Source: Cercophora sp. LCS_1 (Eukaryota; Ascomycota; Sordariomycetes; Sordariales; Lasiosphaeriaceae). From it: DNA of 64,000 bases. The notes below the pieces were generated by a model, which did not search any database, was not told where the DNA came from, and was given only the letters and a program-made list of their open reading frames with translations. Positions within the stretch are counted from its first letter, which is position 1, and each line of letters begins with the position of its first letter. Below are positions 22,678 through 34,408 of this stretch, in pieces. Made by a program: the position numbers and the translations under genes. The stretch covers positions 930,001 to 994,000 of the forward strand of contig JAPZLL010000003.1 of NCBI GenBank assembly GCA_036250225.1. The letters run 5' to 3'.

Positions 22678-23661
22678 TTCTGAAACAAAGGGGAGAGCGG
22701 AAGGGAAGGAGATGGGGGAATGGGGGTTATAAAGGGGTTTTTGATGGTGATGAGGTGAGTGTTGTTGTTGAGGTGATGGGTGCTAGGACATTTGGGACTT
22801 GGAGAAAAAAAAACAAAACGGTCGAGTGCTGAGAGTAGTCGTACTTTGGTAGAGGACGACGTGTGAAGAATGGTTGGTTGCATATGTGCTGTTCGGAGTA
22901 GTGGCGGCTTGTTTACATCATAAGGGGCTGAGCGCGCATCGACAAGCAGGAGCTGTCGATTCCAGTCGTGGGTGAAAACCAAGATGAAATGTAACAAAAT
23001 AATGAAGACGAATGTGTGTCCCAGAAATAGACAAAGGGAACAAAACTGACTGCAGAGCCAGAATGTGTCAACTTCCGTCGCTATTTTCGTTTCGGGGCCA
23101 CCACAACTTCCGAGAACCTCCCGTTGCCGCCAGCATTGATCGCTGCAAGCCATTGAAGCCAACCCTCAAGAAATCTTACCGCAACTTTGCGCAATCATGG
23201 AGAACTAGAGGGATGGACTCGCATTGCATGCACTGTCCGAAACTACCCATGCGACGCACTGCCGCCCAACCACCGCCCCAACCTTAACATTTCGACCGCA
23301 TTGCACAGTCACTCACAAGAACCAGCGTTTTATGAACTTCTTTTGGCAGCTATGTGCTTGAATCCGGCAACCTTCCAGGCAAATCAGTCGTTTACATGAT
23401 GCGGACGACTAAACCACCCAGAGTCGTCTGTGAGATCGTTTTAAGCAAGCCCGTTGTCGTATCTGGTCAACTACCCGGTAGGGTCAAATGCCAAACCTTG
23501 ACAGAAAAAACACAACCCCAGCGCCGAAAGAAAGTGATCAAACCTGCCTCAACGCCGTTTCCCCATGTGCTAAACATCCAGATGCAATGCCGAACGCCGT
23601 TACCTGAGGAAAAAGAAAACAGAGAAGCGTCTCAACCGCGGCGGGAGTACGCAGCCGGGAC
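22678..23661. other. Intergenic region upstream of GH43
   Basis: 984 bp hold the GH43 promoter (left) and the 3' region behind CBF5 (right). Immediately upstream of the GH43 start the plus strand is G/A-rich, so the promoter is CT-rich in the sense direction. Nothing else was recognised. Confidence 0.5.
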
Positions 23662-24078
23662 CTAGACGGCTGCCGCCTCCGTCTTGTGCTTGCTGGTGCG
23701 ACGGCCCTTCGGCTCCTCGCCCAGACCCCTCAGCTTCTCCTTATGCTCTTCCTTGGGCGGCTCCTTGGGGGGAGCCACCTTGGGAGATGCCGACTTGTAC
23801 TTGTTGGCGCCGGCCGATTTGCCCTTGCCCGAGGAGCGCTCTCTCTTGCGGGGAGCAGGCGCAGGAGCAGCAAAAGTGCGGGGGCCCGGGGCGGATGGGC
23901 CAGGGGAAGCCGAAAAGGTGCGGCCCACAGGAGACGGAGCCATCGACACATTGTTGCGCATGAAGTCGGCAAACTTCGGGTCACCAAGGCCGGTCCCGGC
24001 GACGGGAGGGACCGGCATCTGGCGTGTCGACGCCGTGGAACCAGAGGCCGCCATCTGGTTGAGAGACGTGGCCGGGAA
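23662..24078 (-). other. In-frame ORF directly behind the CBF5 stop codon
   Basis: After the CBF5 TAG (24081-24079) the same frame stays open for 138 codons to a TAG at 23664-23662. The first ATG is 8 codons in (24054), giving a 130-residue product. It begins MAASGSTAST, contains DPKFADFMRNN, then a Pro/Ala stretch, and ends in a Lys/Arg/Pro tail finishing TEAAAV; CBF5 itself finishes TETAAA. It has no recognised domain. It could be a separate small gene, a second cistron, a readthrough extension, or an alternative 3' exon; AACCAG just before the ATG is a plausible acceptor and a phase-0 donor candidate lies at 24201. Composition (basic, low complexity, coding-like) argues against chance, but function is unknown. 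Confidence 0.5.
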
Positions 24079-25769
24079 CTAGGCGGCCGCGGTCTCGGTG
24101 CCGAGCGACTTGCGCTTCTCCTTCTTGGCGCGCTTCCTCTCGGCACGCTCCTCTGGAGTCTCACCCTCATGCTTCTTGCGCTTCTTTTCCTCAGCCTCAA
24201 CTGCAGGCTCTGGGGCAGACACCTCGGCCTCAGCCTTGGCGGGCTCGGCAGTCGGGGCGGGAGCAGAAACGTTGGTGTCTGCGTTAAGCTTGATCCATTC
24301 TGCCGGGGTAGCCTCGTTGGGTCTGCCGTACTTGTCCAGTTTGCCGGCGGCCTTGAGCTCCTTCTTTTGCGAAGCATGTGGACCCATGCCCCATCTCTTA
24401 GGGTAGAGTTCGCGGTCCATGATGCAGCGCTTGACTCTGGCAATGTGGTTGTGGTCGAGGAGGTGGATCCTGGAATACTGTGTTAGTTTAATTCAAGCAG
24501 GCAACTGTCTTGGATAAAACTTACTGAGAAACGCTGACGAGCGCATATGCAATTGCGATGGCCTCTCCCTTGGTCGTAACGAGAACAACCTCGTCGTTTT
24601 CCTGAATGTTGGTGTCGTAGCGCAAAAGACCTTTCTTGGAGAGCTTGGCTCCGTGGCAAATGGCCGAGACAGCCGTATCCTTGACAACCATTCGCTTGTA
24701 GGTGGTAAGGAGAACCTCCATGGGCATAATGACCTTGCGGAGAAGGCTCTCGTCGCCGGTGTTGTCGTAATGATGCTGCGCGTCAAGAACATCATGAAGG
24801 GTGACGAGCTTTCCGTTGTCCTCGCTCATGACACCACTGCGGACGCGACGGAGCTCCTGCATGTGCGCGCCAACACCAAGCAGCAAGCCAAGATGGACGC
24901 AAAGGGTACGAATGTATGTGCCAGCCTCGCAGGAGACCCAGAACACGCCAAGGTGACGGTCATTGTCAAATTCGATGAGGCGCGACTCATGAATGGTACG
25001 GATGCGAAGCTGTCGCTTGACTGCTGAGATGACCGGGGGTCTCTGGAACAAGGCACCAGTCAAGGTCTCCAGGGCCTTTGCAAAAGCGGCCTGGCCGCCG
25101 GGAACAGTGTCGTGGAACCGGATAACAGCAACGTACTCCTTGCCGGCGCCCTGCTGAGCCTTGACAAGACGTGTCGCACGGTCAACGCACACAACTATTC
25201 AACTTCTTGTCAGCAATAAGCCCAACACAACTTTAAGCTTTGTAAAGACAAAAGAGGTACGTACTCAAGCAGCCAGTGACCTTGGGGTCCAAAGTGCCCG
25301 AATGGCCAGTCTTTTGGCAACTAATTGGAATTGTCAGCAGCAAATAGAGACACGCAAACAAGGTCCCCCTTACCGAAGGATTCTCTTGATCCAGGCGACA
25401 ACTTCGTGTGAAGAGGGGTTCGACGGCTTGTCCTGCAATGGGTGTCAGCACTGTTGCTCTTCTACAAGAGCGACGTTCCAAAGACTTGAGATTGGAAGAA
25501 TGTGCAAGTCAATGGGGAATTGGGACTGAGCAAGGACTTACCAAGTTGATGACGCCACTCTGGATATACGACTGGAGATCGCGCTTCATGGGGTGCGAAC
25601 CAGCCGGAATGGGGGTGAAGTTCGATTCGGCAATTGCCATCTTGTCGAAATCCTTCAGAAGCAGCTCCCAATCGGCCATGTCGGGGCTCTTCGTCTTGCC
25701 AAACTCGGGCTTAATAGTGAAGCTGTCGACATCCATGGTGTCTTGCACCGTCTTGGAGGAGCGTCCCAT
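24079..25769 (-). CDS. CBF5: CBF5/dyskerin, H/ACA snoRNP pseudouridine synthase
   Basis: Five exons: 25769-25542, 25432-25374, 25320-25265, 25194-24525 and 24469-24079; 467 residues. Cbf5 is the catalytic subunit of H/ACA snoRNPs, isomerising uridine to pseudouridine in rRNA and snRNA in the nucleolus. Visible are the N-terminal DKERIN-region helix, the TruB catalytic motif HSGTLDPKVTGCL with the nucleophilic Asp, RLVKAQQGAGKEYV, CEAGTYIRTLCVHLG, a PUA domain around MPMEVLLTTYKRMVVKDTAVSAICHGAKL and VLVTTKGEAIAIA, and a C-terminal Lys/Glu-rich tail as in yeast. The tail is short and ends in TAG, beyond which the same frame continues open. The two middle exons are only 59 and 56 nt, but phases and conserved residues fit exactly. 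Confidence 0.94.
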
Positions 25770-26796
25770 TTTGAGAGACTAGCGACTTGAAGTCGGATGG
25801 ACGAAGTTGGAGAGTGTAAGAAGAGAGAGGACCGTGATTGAGACAGGGGAATTCGAAACAGAAACAGTTCAATATCTCTGCTAGCGCAATCGAGACGACA
25901 ACGCGAGCGCGAGGAAGGAGAACGCCGTTGCGAAAGTCGAGATGGGTTGGGTTCGCGAAAGCTTGGAGGAGCTACCAATTTTTTTTTTGCGCGGCAGAAA
26001 AGATTAGTGGGGAGGCAGGAAGAGCCTTGTCGTCTCGTACCGCTAACCGTTATCGCATGGCGCCAGTCCTTATCGGGTATGGCGCCTTGGCAGCACGCTG
26101 AGGCTCAAGAGCTTCAATCAGCTCGCGTCTCACCGCCTTTGATCAATGGCAATTGGAAATGCCAGCAGGGAAGGGGAGGAGGAGGAGGGCTACAGCAACC
26201 TGGAAAGGGAATCACGAAGGCATCACGATGATACGCATGCACTGCTTCAGAGGACCAGACTTGGGAGCAAACAGCAGCAAGCTTCAAAGGTTGATTTCAG
26301 ACCATTTTCACCTTTTGGAACCTCAAACGTGCCGAACAGCACCGTCTTCTTTCATCACATTCTGGTTCTGATGGAAACAATCTGGCAAGCCAATCTAGAT
26401 CATACGATGTGACGACAACCGGGCTGGCCCCTCTTCACAGTGAATGGCTGGCACTGATGTTCTGTGAGATGAAGAAGATCGGATCAATAAGATTTGGAGT
26501 GTTTCATATTCTCATCCACGGTTCTTCAACTTATATATACCCTGGCGACCTATTGGTGGTGCCTAGAAGCACTTCTAACCACATTTCCCATGCCGATAAA
26601 GCTAATCCCCCTCCCAATGTAACAAGTCTCAAAACTGTTCAAAAACAACATTTGCCAGTCGCCATTTGACCGCCTGGTGCTAAGGTATCTCGCCCCCTTA
26701 AAACTCCGGGTATATTGTCCGACCAACACGGTAAACAAACACAACGCAACCAAAGCTATTAAAAGGGGTTAAAACAAGAATGCGGGCCACAGATAT
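25770..26796. other. Intergenic region, CBF5 promoter and 3' end of paralogue B
   Basis: 1,027 bp. The left part is the CBF5 promoter/leader. Towards 26,500-26,760 AT content rises, consistent with the 3' UTR of the minus-strand membrane protein. Small open frames have no family resemblance. Confidence 0.5.
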
Positions 26797-28292
26797 TCAT
26801 GGTCCCGCCCGACCCGACAGGCGTTGCCGTCCATAACCGGGGTGATGCAGCACCGGGGCATCCGGCTCTGCCGGCATCTTATATGCCGAAGGATATGTGT
26901 TCCCTGCACTATAGGGGCTCTCAACCTCGTGCATCTCATACACCTCGTCGCGTTTCTTCCCCTTGCCACTGGTATTCCCATCGACATTGAAGAGGCCGTT
27001 GGTGTAGGGGTTGTTGTTCATACTCTGGTTCGAGTTCTTGGATCGCAGGCTTGCCTCGTCTCCCCCAAGAGCAAGGCCAATGGCGATCTCATTCTGTCGC
27101 TGTTCGTGATGCATCTGGATCATCAGCTTCTCTTGGGTTGGGCTGGGCCACTGCGTAAAAGCTGGTGGCGGCGAGCCGTGCGCCGGTGATTGCGACTGGA
27201 TCAACTCGTTGAGGCGCTGTGGGGACAGCGTGGGCCACGCAGCTGTGATGCCGTCGGTGGCGCTGACGGGGCTATTGTAGTTGCTGTTGTACGGGCTGAA
27301 ATAGCGAGGCACAGCGGTTGTTTCCGTGTTGGCGCTGACGGCGCTGATGGGGCTCTCGTCCCAGCCGTTGAGAGGCTTCTGGCTGGCGGGCGTCTCGAGC
27401 ATGTCGCCATTGCCGCCATACCGGCCCTTGGGATGGGACCAGCCCTGACCACCGTTGCGCCGCTCCAGATCGCGCAAAAAGGCTCGTCTCCTCCGCTTCC
27501 CATTGCACACGATGAAGAAGCCCAACAAAATGAGGATGAAGGCAAGACCACCAAAAGCAATGCCCACACAAGCACCCAGGGATACCGGTCCGTAATCGGG
27601 AAGCGGCAGGGACTCGTATGTTGGTGATGGGGTAGTGATGACGACCGGCGTGGTCTCGAATGGGTTGCCGGCAAAGGATATCGTCGAGCCGTTTCCGGGT
27701 TGCTGCTCACACCCGGCCTCCAGTATGGTCACAAAGTTCGACAGGAAGTGTCCGTCTTGAAGATTTGCCAGGCACGAAGTGCACGCGCCCACCCGATGCC
27801 GCTCCCACCTTTCACAGTAGTCAAAGGGACCGACCGACTTGGAGTAGTTTCCGATCGATACCGCGTCCTTGAGGGGCCCACAGGCCATGCTTGTCATGCA
27901 CGGGTTGTTGACGAGGTCCTGATTGCCCAAGTCCCCGTACAAACAATAACCCACGTTGAAGCGCAGGTTGTCTACCCTATATGTCAGCGGGGAGCGGAAA
28001 GGAGGTGGGGAAGGGGTGCTCTGGTGGACTCACGGAGAAGCCATTGCAAGTCGCTCTGTGCCCCTGATTCGTAGGTGCTCTCGGACTCGCACTTGATGCA
28101 GTTTCGAAAGACGGTGCCCTGCGATGTCCCTGCGTATGCCCCTTCTTGGCATACCATCTCATCGGGGCTGGTCGACTGAAGGACGTTGCCACATTGCGAG
28201 GAGCAGTGTGACCCTGGGGATACGAGGAGTGCCGTTGCGAGCGGTGCCGAAACAGCCGTCACCACGGCGAGCTTTGGTAGTGAACACCGCAT
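26797..28292 (-). CDS. Cys-rich type I membrane protein, paralogue B
   Basis: Exons 28292-28034 and 27971-26797 give 477 residues. The intron is in phase 1 at the same place as the first intron of paralogue A: WLL(H)NLR here against WFL(Y)NMR there. The second intron of A is absent. A signal peptide (KLAVVTAVSAPLATALL) leads into an ectodomain with the identical 12-cysteine order, including the shared TSMACGPL, NCIKC and ACTSC. One membrane helix (VGIAFGGLAFILILLGFFIVC) is followed by GKRRRRAF and a low-complexity cytosolic tail. An in-frame ATG at 28325 would add 11 residues; the later one gives the better signal peptide. Function is unknown; a cell-surface sensor or wall-linked protein is inference only. 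Confidence 0.82.
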
Positions 28293-31200
28293 GGTGAACC
28301 CGTAATATTCAACTCGATGTATCAAGGAGGAGAGGGCCAGAAGGATGGCAGGATGGCGGATGGCGGGTGGCGAGTATAGATCTAGATAGACACGCGCCCG
28401 GCCTGCAGGCTTTGTGTCTACAAACCCGTCAGGTGTGCCGGAGCGGTCCTGGTAGCCAAATGAGCCGGGTCAAGAAGGTTATCGCCACGCTAGAGTGCCG
28501 TGTGGTATAACCATGGCTTCGCCGTTTACAAAGAGGTCGGTGGATGTCGACAACCAAGAAGTCGGGGCAGGCCAAGCTTTTCTAGATATACGACGTACCG
28601 CGTGCCCGGCGTGCTGGGGACAAACAATAAAGTACGGGCGCTATTGCATATGGCTTTTGCTTTATCCTGAATAAGCGCGCACAGTTTGGAAACCGCAGCC
28701 GTCTGGACTTTTGCGTATCGAGGGGGAGAGAGAGATGTGATAGTGATGGAGAGAACAGCAGCACACCAGCACAAAGTAGGTCTACACCAGACTCAAGCAC
28801 GCCCCAGGCCAGCCCCGGCTTTCCCTTGCCAGCCCCGAGTGAGGGGACCACTTGCAAGTCCGGGTGTGGGTTGACGGGGATGGTCGACGTGATTTGCGTG
28901 CCAAGACACAGACGCACAAGCATGCAGGCCCCCAATGCCAACCACGGAGGGCCGCCCGGGGGATCAGCCCTCTGTCGAGCTAGCCCAAGATGCAGGTGCG
29001 AGCAGCCTCCAGGCTGGATTGGCCAATGACAGCGGCCCGTCGTCAAGCCTGTCTGCAAGTCAGCTGGTCCTTCACACACACCCTGGCCGTTGATTCGATG
29101 GAGCTTTTGCCGATGCTGTCTTTCCCCAAGTCCAGCTCCCGATTCCGACCACCAACAGCCATGCAAAAACGGGCGAATGAGCGAAAAAGAACGCGATTTC
29201 CCATCGCCTCCCGCCCCCAAGTGCTGAATTGCTGGCAGACCGGAACCAGGCCAGATCGCTGGGGCCGTGCAACAGCTACTGTGTAGGGCAGCTTCCCGGC
29301 CTGCCATCCCGACTCTCCAGATCGAATCCATCCCGACCAACCTGGCAAGCAATCGAGAGCCGTCCCGTCTTCGCAGCGACACACCGCATAACACGGCCTT
29401 TGGACAGCAAATCTTATCGTATCCATGGTCCGTCGACAGGTCGGTGTCCGTCCGCAGCCTCCAGGGCAACTGTCAGCAAAAGACGTACCACAGCCTGCCA
29501 GCTGCCCTAATCGCCCCTCTCCTGAGTGGCGTCCCAGGACGCTGGGTGCAGGTCGCGGCAATATGCATGAATAACCACAGTGCTACCCATTTCCTCTCAA
29601 GCATTCTGCCCGGTTGCAAATCTCACCCGACCCCTCCGTGCGCCGAGAAAGGAGTGGGGGAGAGCACAAATGCTTGTTTCCTTCGCCTCCTTTCGCGCCC
29701 GGTAAAAGTCGCAAAGCTCTCGAGCCGGGAACACCACCAAGGCGGGTAACACAACCTTGACGACCAAGACGAAAAGTAAGCTCGAGCGAACAACGGCACT
29801 TGCAAAATGTCAGCTCGAGCCTCCCCAATACGGTCCAAAGCGTCGAGACCTCTGCATGAGATAATTTACACCGCGCAGCCCAGAACGCTTCTGCATTGTC
29901 GAAGCCATGGCAGATGCGCCTCGTTCCCCCGCCTGTTGCCCCTCCAGAATCGGGTATCCCCAATCAGAATCCCATTCACCTCTCTAGCCCCGCCATCGCG
30001 CCCGCACGCATCCGATAGTCACGGCGGCAAAACCGCCCCCAAACTATCGGTGACTGCGTGTGAGAGAATGCAGTTGACGTGACCAGTTGTCCCAAAATCC
30101 CCTCGCTTCATTGGCCAAGCCCCCTCTGTGCCATGCGGCAGCCCGCCTGCAGCAAGAACAACCTGAGCAAGACGAGCAAACCAGTCGCAGCGCCTGCGTT
30201 TCCGGTGCTTCCATCTCTTTCCCCTCCAGATGGGCGTTTCATACAGTTGAAGCACTGTTTCGCTCTCCCGCAAACACACCCCCCGGCGGCGGCAACGGCA
30301 ACGGCAGCATTCCTTCCCGTTGCCATCGGCGCCAGACGGCGTGATAAGGGGTTGGTTCCTTTTCTTCTTCCCCTTTTTCTCCCGGCAACCGAAACAGAAG
30401 ACGTCGTAAACAAGGCGAGGAAGCCATTCCCAGTGAAGATAGCGGTCTTGGCCATACTCTCTAGTATCTAGCAAAGCGTGATGGAGATGATGGGCGTGTT
30501 TCTCGATTCGCGCCCGCGAACAAGGGGGGGGGACATCACTCGTCACTCGGTCACATCGGGATAGCACCTCGGCGCCGTCTGTGGGGAACTTGTCATGCCT
30601 GTGTAAATTTGCGCCGGAGGTGGGCTGCTTTCACACATTGTGGCATTTCACTCACCCCATGGTCTTCCCGCGAGAAAACCGATCTTTCCCATGGCGTGGT
30701 GGGACGAGACTTCCCAACTTGTGGCTTGATCACCTCGAGCAACAGCGGTTCGAACGCAACCGATCTGCCTCGACAAGACAGACCAGCGTCTAAAGTAAAC
30801 GCCTGCGGCGTCGCCGAGAAGTCAAACCTAAACAATCTAGACAAGGCAAGCAATCTATCATGGAAGCGCAGATTGCAAACGACATGCTGGGCGTCAGCAG
30901 CTGCTTGTTCGTCTCTCTTCTCTTCTGGCGTTTCCATGATTTGCCAGCCAGTGAAGCAGCCATGACCACGGGCAGTGCGGTGCAACCCACCCACTCACTC
31001 ACAAAGAAAAAAACGCTACTCGGCATCTCGCTCACCTCACCGGCAGCTATCCAGCAAGACTAGCACAGTATCGGCAAGGCGAGCAGAGCAAGCAGGCGCC
31101 ATCGGAGCGAATAAACGCCGTCATTCAATCAAATTCTTCATCAATCATACATGTCTGTGTTCCTCCAACGTTTCTCGAGGGCTCCGCGCCGCCCCCTGAC

Positions 31201-31319
31201 TTGAACTGACAACAAGATGCCTCCACCCATTCCCACCGAATCGCTATGCAAGTGTATTCAAACAGGAACCACCAAGGCGTCAAAAATATCCAAGAAAACG
31301 TAAACGAAAAAAAGAAGGG
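28293..31319. other. 3-kb intergenic region upstream of paralogue B
   Basis: Open frames such as 28582-29469 (minus, 295 codons) and 30079-30471 (plus) show no domain, no codon preference like the neighbours and mutual overlap. The left end is the paralogue B promoter; the right end holds the 3' UTR of the Nta1-like gene. No tRNA, 5S rRNA or transposon feature was recognised. Confidence 0.55.
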
Positions 31320-34300
31320 CTACCATGAAAGCTTAAGGCTCATCAAATCATCCTGCAACCCACTCCTCATCATCTCATCCTGAAGACGTAACCTACCCTC
31401 CGTAAGTTCGTCGTGCATCATCGTCATCTTGTTGCCGAAACTCTCCACTTCCGTTGTACCGATCCTCGGTGACGTATTCGCATTTACATTTACAATGGAC
31501 GGTTCCGGCGTCGTAGAGAACATGTTGGGCGTTAATGGTTCCGGGCTGTTCTCAAATGGTGACATGGTGCTGGCAGATAACAGCCCGGCACCACCGGCAG
31601 ATGGCAGCCCCGTGGTTGTGGGTGGTGGTAACACGGAAATCCGATACGGGCTTCTCACTGTGTGGCGGCTCGGCGAGTCTTGACTTCCGACTCGCGTTGT
31701 CGTCCTTGGTGATGATTCCTGGGCAGCAGAAGTCATGCGTTTCATCATCTCGGCTCGGGGAGAGGCTCGTCGCTCAATCTGCGGTGTGCTAAAGGTGGAA
31801 CTGCACGGGGATGGTGCACCAGTATCGGCAGTGTCGAGAGGGACCGCGAGATTTCTTGTTATTACATCGCCACCACTTCGCCGCGGAGAGATGGTAGGGT
31901 ACTGAAGCTCACTACCTGCCACAACGCTCCGGTATTTTGTCGAGGGTGTTGATGATTTGAGATTTTGTTCCGAGTGTCGTCTCGATACTCCGCTGTTTTT
32001 CCTCGTTGGCGTTGATAGCTCTACTAAAGTCGCTTTGGGAACTGGTTGCCTGCCGCGGCTGACGTTTCTGACCTCAGGACTCTTTATGGAACGAAGATCT
32101 TGCTGGGACATTTGCCGTCTGGTGTGACCGCGGTGCTTGGGTTGGGTATCCATTGCCTGAGCAGACGGAGAGCGGAGCAGGGAACGCGATTGGCGGCTTT
32201 CTGCCTGATCCCGATGTCCTATGCTTGCGCCCCGAGGTGCAGGTAGGACTGCGTCCTCGGCGACGGGAACGGATCGGCTTCTCCCGGTATCGAGCGTGTG
32301 GCGCCTTGCAACATGCTGCACTGGCGCTGGCTCCACGCGCTGACCCGGGCGGCTTGATGGTCTTGCGATATCACACGAAGTTGTGTCCATCGTTGCCTTT
32401 GGGGGCTGTATGGATCGAGGTCTCCAGTCTTCTCCGGCTTTCACGGCGATTGGGATGAGATCGCGCAAGCTTTCCTCTTGCTTTTCTGGGACTGGATTGG
32501 CCAAATGCATCAGGCGAGACAACGCGGCGCTGCGCAGGTCATTCCGTGGTTTCTGGGAAGATGGCCGGTCTGCAGTTGGCTTGCCGGGATCTCGTGCCTT
32601 GACTGGTGATGATCTTGACCGTGGCCGTACCTGGAGAGTTATAGGCAGGCTGTCCAGGTTGTCGGTCTTCGGGGATGCCTCTGTTTCTAGCTTCTTGTGG
32701 GTTGCTATTATCTTCTCGGTCTCTTCACTTGGTATATCTTTGGCTTCTGCTCTGACCGCATCGTCGTCATTTGAGGGCTTGTCAGAGATCTCAGTCAGAA
32801 AGGCCTTGGGGGAGACCGGAGAATAAACCAGGCTGAGCTTCTTGTCCTGTGCAAGTGACAAGGACAAACTGGAAAGTTGTTTGAGCGCGGGAGATGCCTG
32901 CTTTGGTGGCTGTATGACACTCGGTGCGGCCTTGAGAGCCCACTTGAAGACCTCCTGGTGCTGCACGGGTTTCGGCAACGCTGAATCAATCGCTCCGTCG
33001 AGGTTTTGCGGTGTAATCGGTGTCATGGCGACCTTTCCAGCCAGGTACTGAGGTTGGACGCCACTATCTCGAGGAAAGGGGCTTGCCTTCTTGCTGAATC
33101 GCCAAGGGGCTGATGGGATCGTCAATCTCGGCAAAGCAAGATGCTTCTGCGGGCTGATCGGAGAGCTTGAAGGGTTTGCAGACGGGTATTTCTGAGGAAT
33201 GGAATTGCCCATGATTGCTTGATCTATCGAGACGTGGTTTTCGTCAAGTCCCCCCAGATGCGTTTTTGATTGTGCTGGTTCATCCGTTTCCTCGGGTGCC
33301 TCATTGATTGGGTGAAACGTCGAGGGTTGTGATCGTGGCGAGGAAGATGATACTGGCGGGAACGACAGGCTTGGGGAGAGCGATGAATAGGGAGCGAAGG
33401 GGGAAGTCGCAGTATCGGGGCCGGCGGAATGAATTGGCGAGAGGGAGTTGGTGAAATCCTTCGCCTTTGCGCTCTCGGCTTCCGTCAGTTTGCTGACGGG
33501 CGGTTTGCTGGTGTCGACAACAAGAAGATCCTTCGCCCCGCGACCAAGGATCCCATAAACGAACACCTCTCCCTTCTTTACCCCGAGAACCGCACTCGTG
33601 CCAGTGTACATGACGTCGTTTTCGGACCCAGTTTTATTGCAAACGACGACGATGACTTCCTCATCCGTGTCCGCGGAAATCAACGGCTCCAGCCGTTGAA
33701 CCCAGTAGATCAAAGTGTCAAGGTCGGGTTCTCGAGGCACACAGCTGTAAAGCCCAAAGCCGGTGTCGTCTTGAGAGCGCCACGCCATAGTCAAGATGAC
33801 GACGTTGGCAGAAGCATCTAACGCATGGTATCCAAACTCAAAGGCGTCCCAAGGAGCCTCGAACCGGTACGGACTATGTTAACCGTTAGAATCGCAACAT
33901 TTTCAACCGCCAGAGAGTCTTACTTCACGTCCATGCCAACTCCCAAAACAACCCTGCCCATGCCGTTGATTCGACGCCGGAAGAACTCGCGGTTCCCCTC
34001 CAAGGCCCACGTCTCATCGGCATGGTCAAGGAAACGCTTTCGATAGTTGCCGATAGTGTCGCCGTCATTGCTGACAACAATGGCCGAGTTGTAGTATTCC
34101 GGAGAGGCAGGCCATTTCGCCGAAACATCAACTTGCTCGGGATACCCAACAACGACAGCGCAATCGTACTTGAGAGCGGTAGTCCTGGCCCATAATGAAC
34201 TGATACCGGCGCCGCTGGGCTCTAGAAAGGGGGAGATCTCTCGCAGTGACTTGAAGTTCGCGCCCGAGAAAGCGAGTTCGGGGAGGACAAGCAGGTCCAA

Positions 34301-34408
34301 TCCCTCCAGATCCTGAACATTGGCCTTGTTGAGGACGGCATCGGCGCGGGTCAAGTTGTTGTCGATTTCCCCCACCCGAGTCGCGAACTGGAGGCACGCG
34401 ATCTTCAT
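31320..34408 (-). CDS. Nta1-like amidohydrolase, copy 1 (catalytic Cys replaced by Gly)
   Basis: Exons 34408-33924 and 33873-31320 give 1,012 residues. Nta1 deamidates N-terminal Asn/Gln of proteins, feeding the Arg/N-degron pathway; it belongs to the carbon-nitrogen hydrolase (nitrilase) superfamily with a Glu-Lys-Cys triad. The hydrolase domain covers about residues 1-275: MKIACLQFA, Glu44 in LPELAFSG, Lys124 in NYRKRF. The nucleophile elbow reads GVGMDVNPYRFEAP, so residue 158 is Gly (codon GGC) where family members and copy 2 have Cys. Residues from about 290 on are a disordered Ser/Pro/Lys-rich tail of more than 700 residues, very unusual for the family (yeast Nta1 is about 457). It may be a pseudoenzyme; a sequencing error in one base is the alternative. 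Confidence 0.85.

Noticed and set aside
24055..24164. Possible CBF5 alternative intron with donor GTGAGA at 24164
   Set aside because: It would join in phase 1 to a phase-0 acceptor and shift the downstream frame.
28582..29469. 295-codon minus-strand ORF
   Set aside because: No signal peptide, domain or conserved motif; composition is unlike neighbouring genes.
30730..30770. GGTTCGAAC-like sequence resembling a tRNA B box
   Set aside because: There is no acceptor, D or anticodon stem around it.
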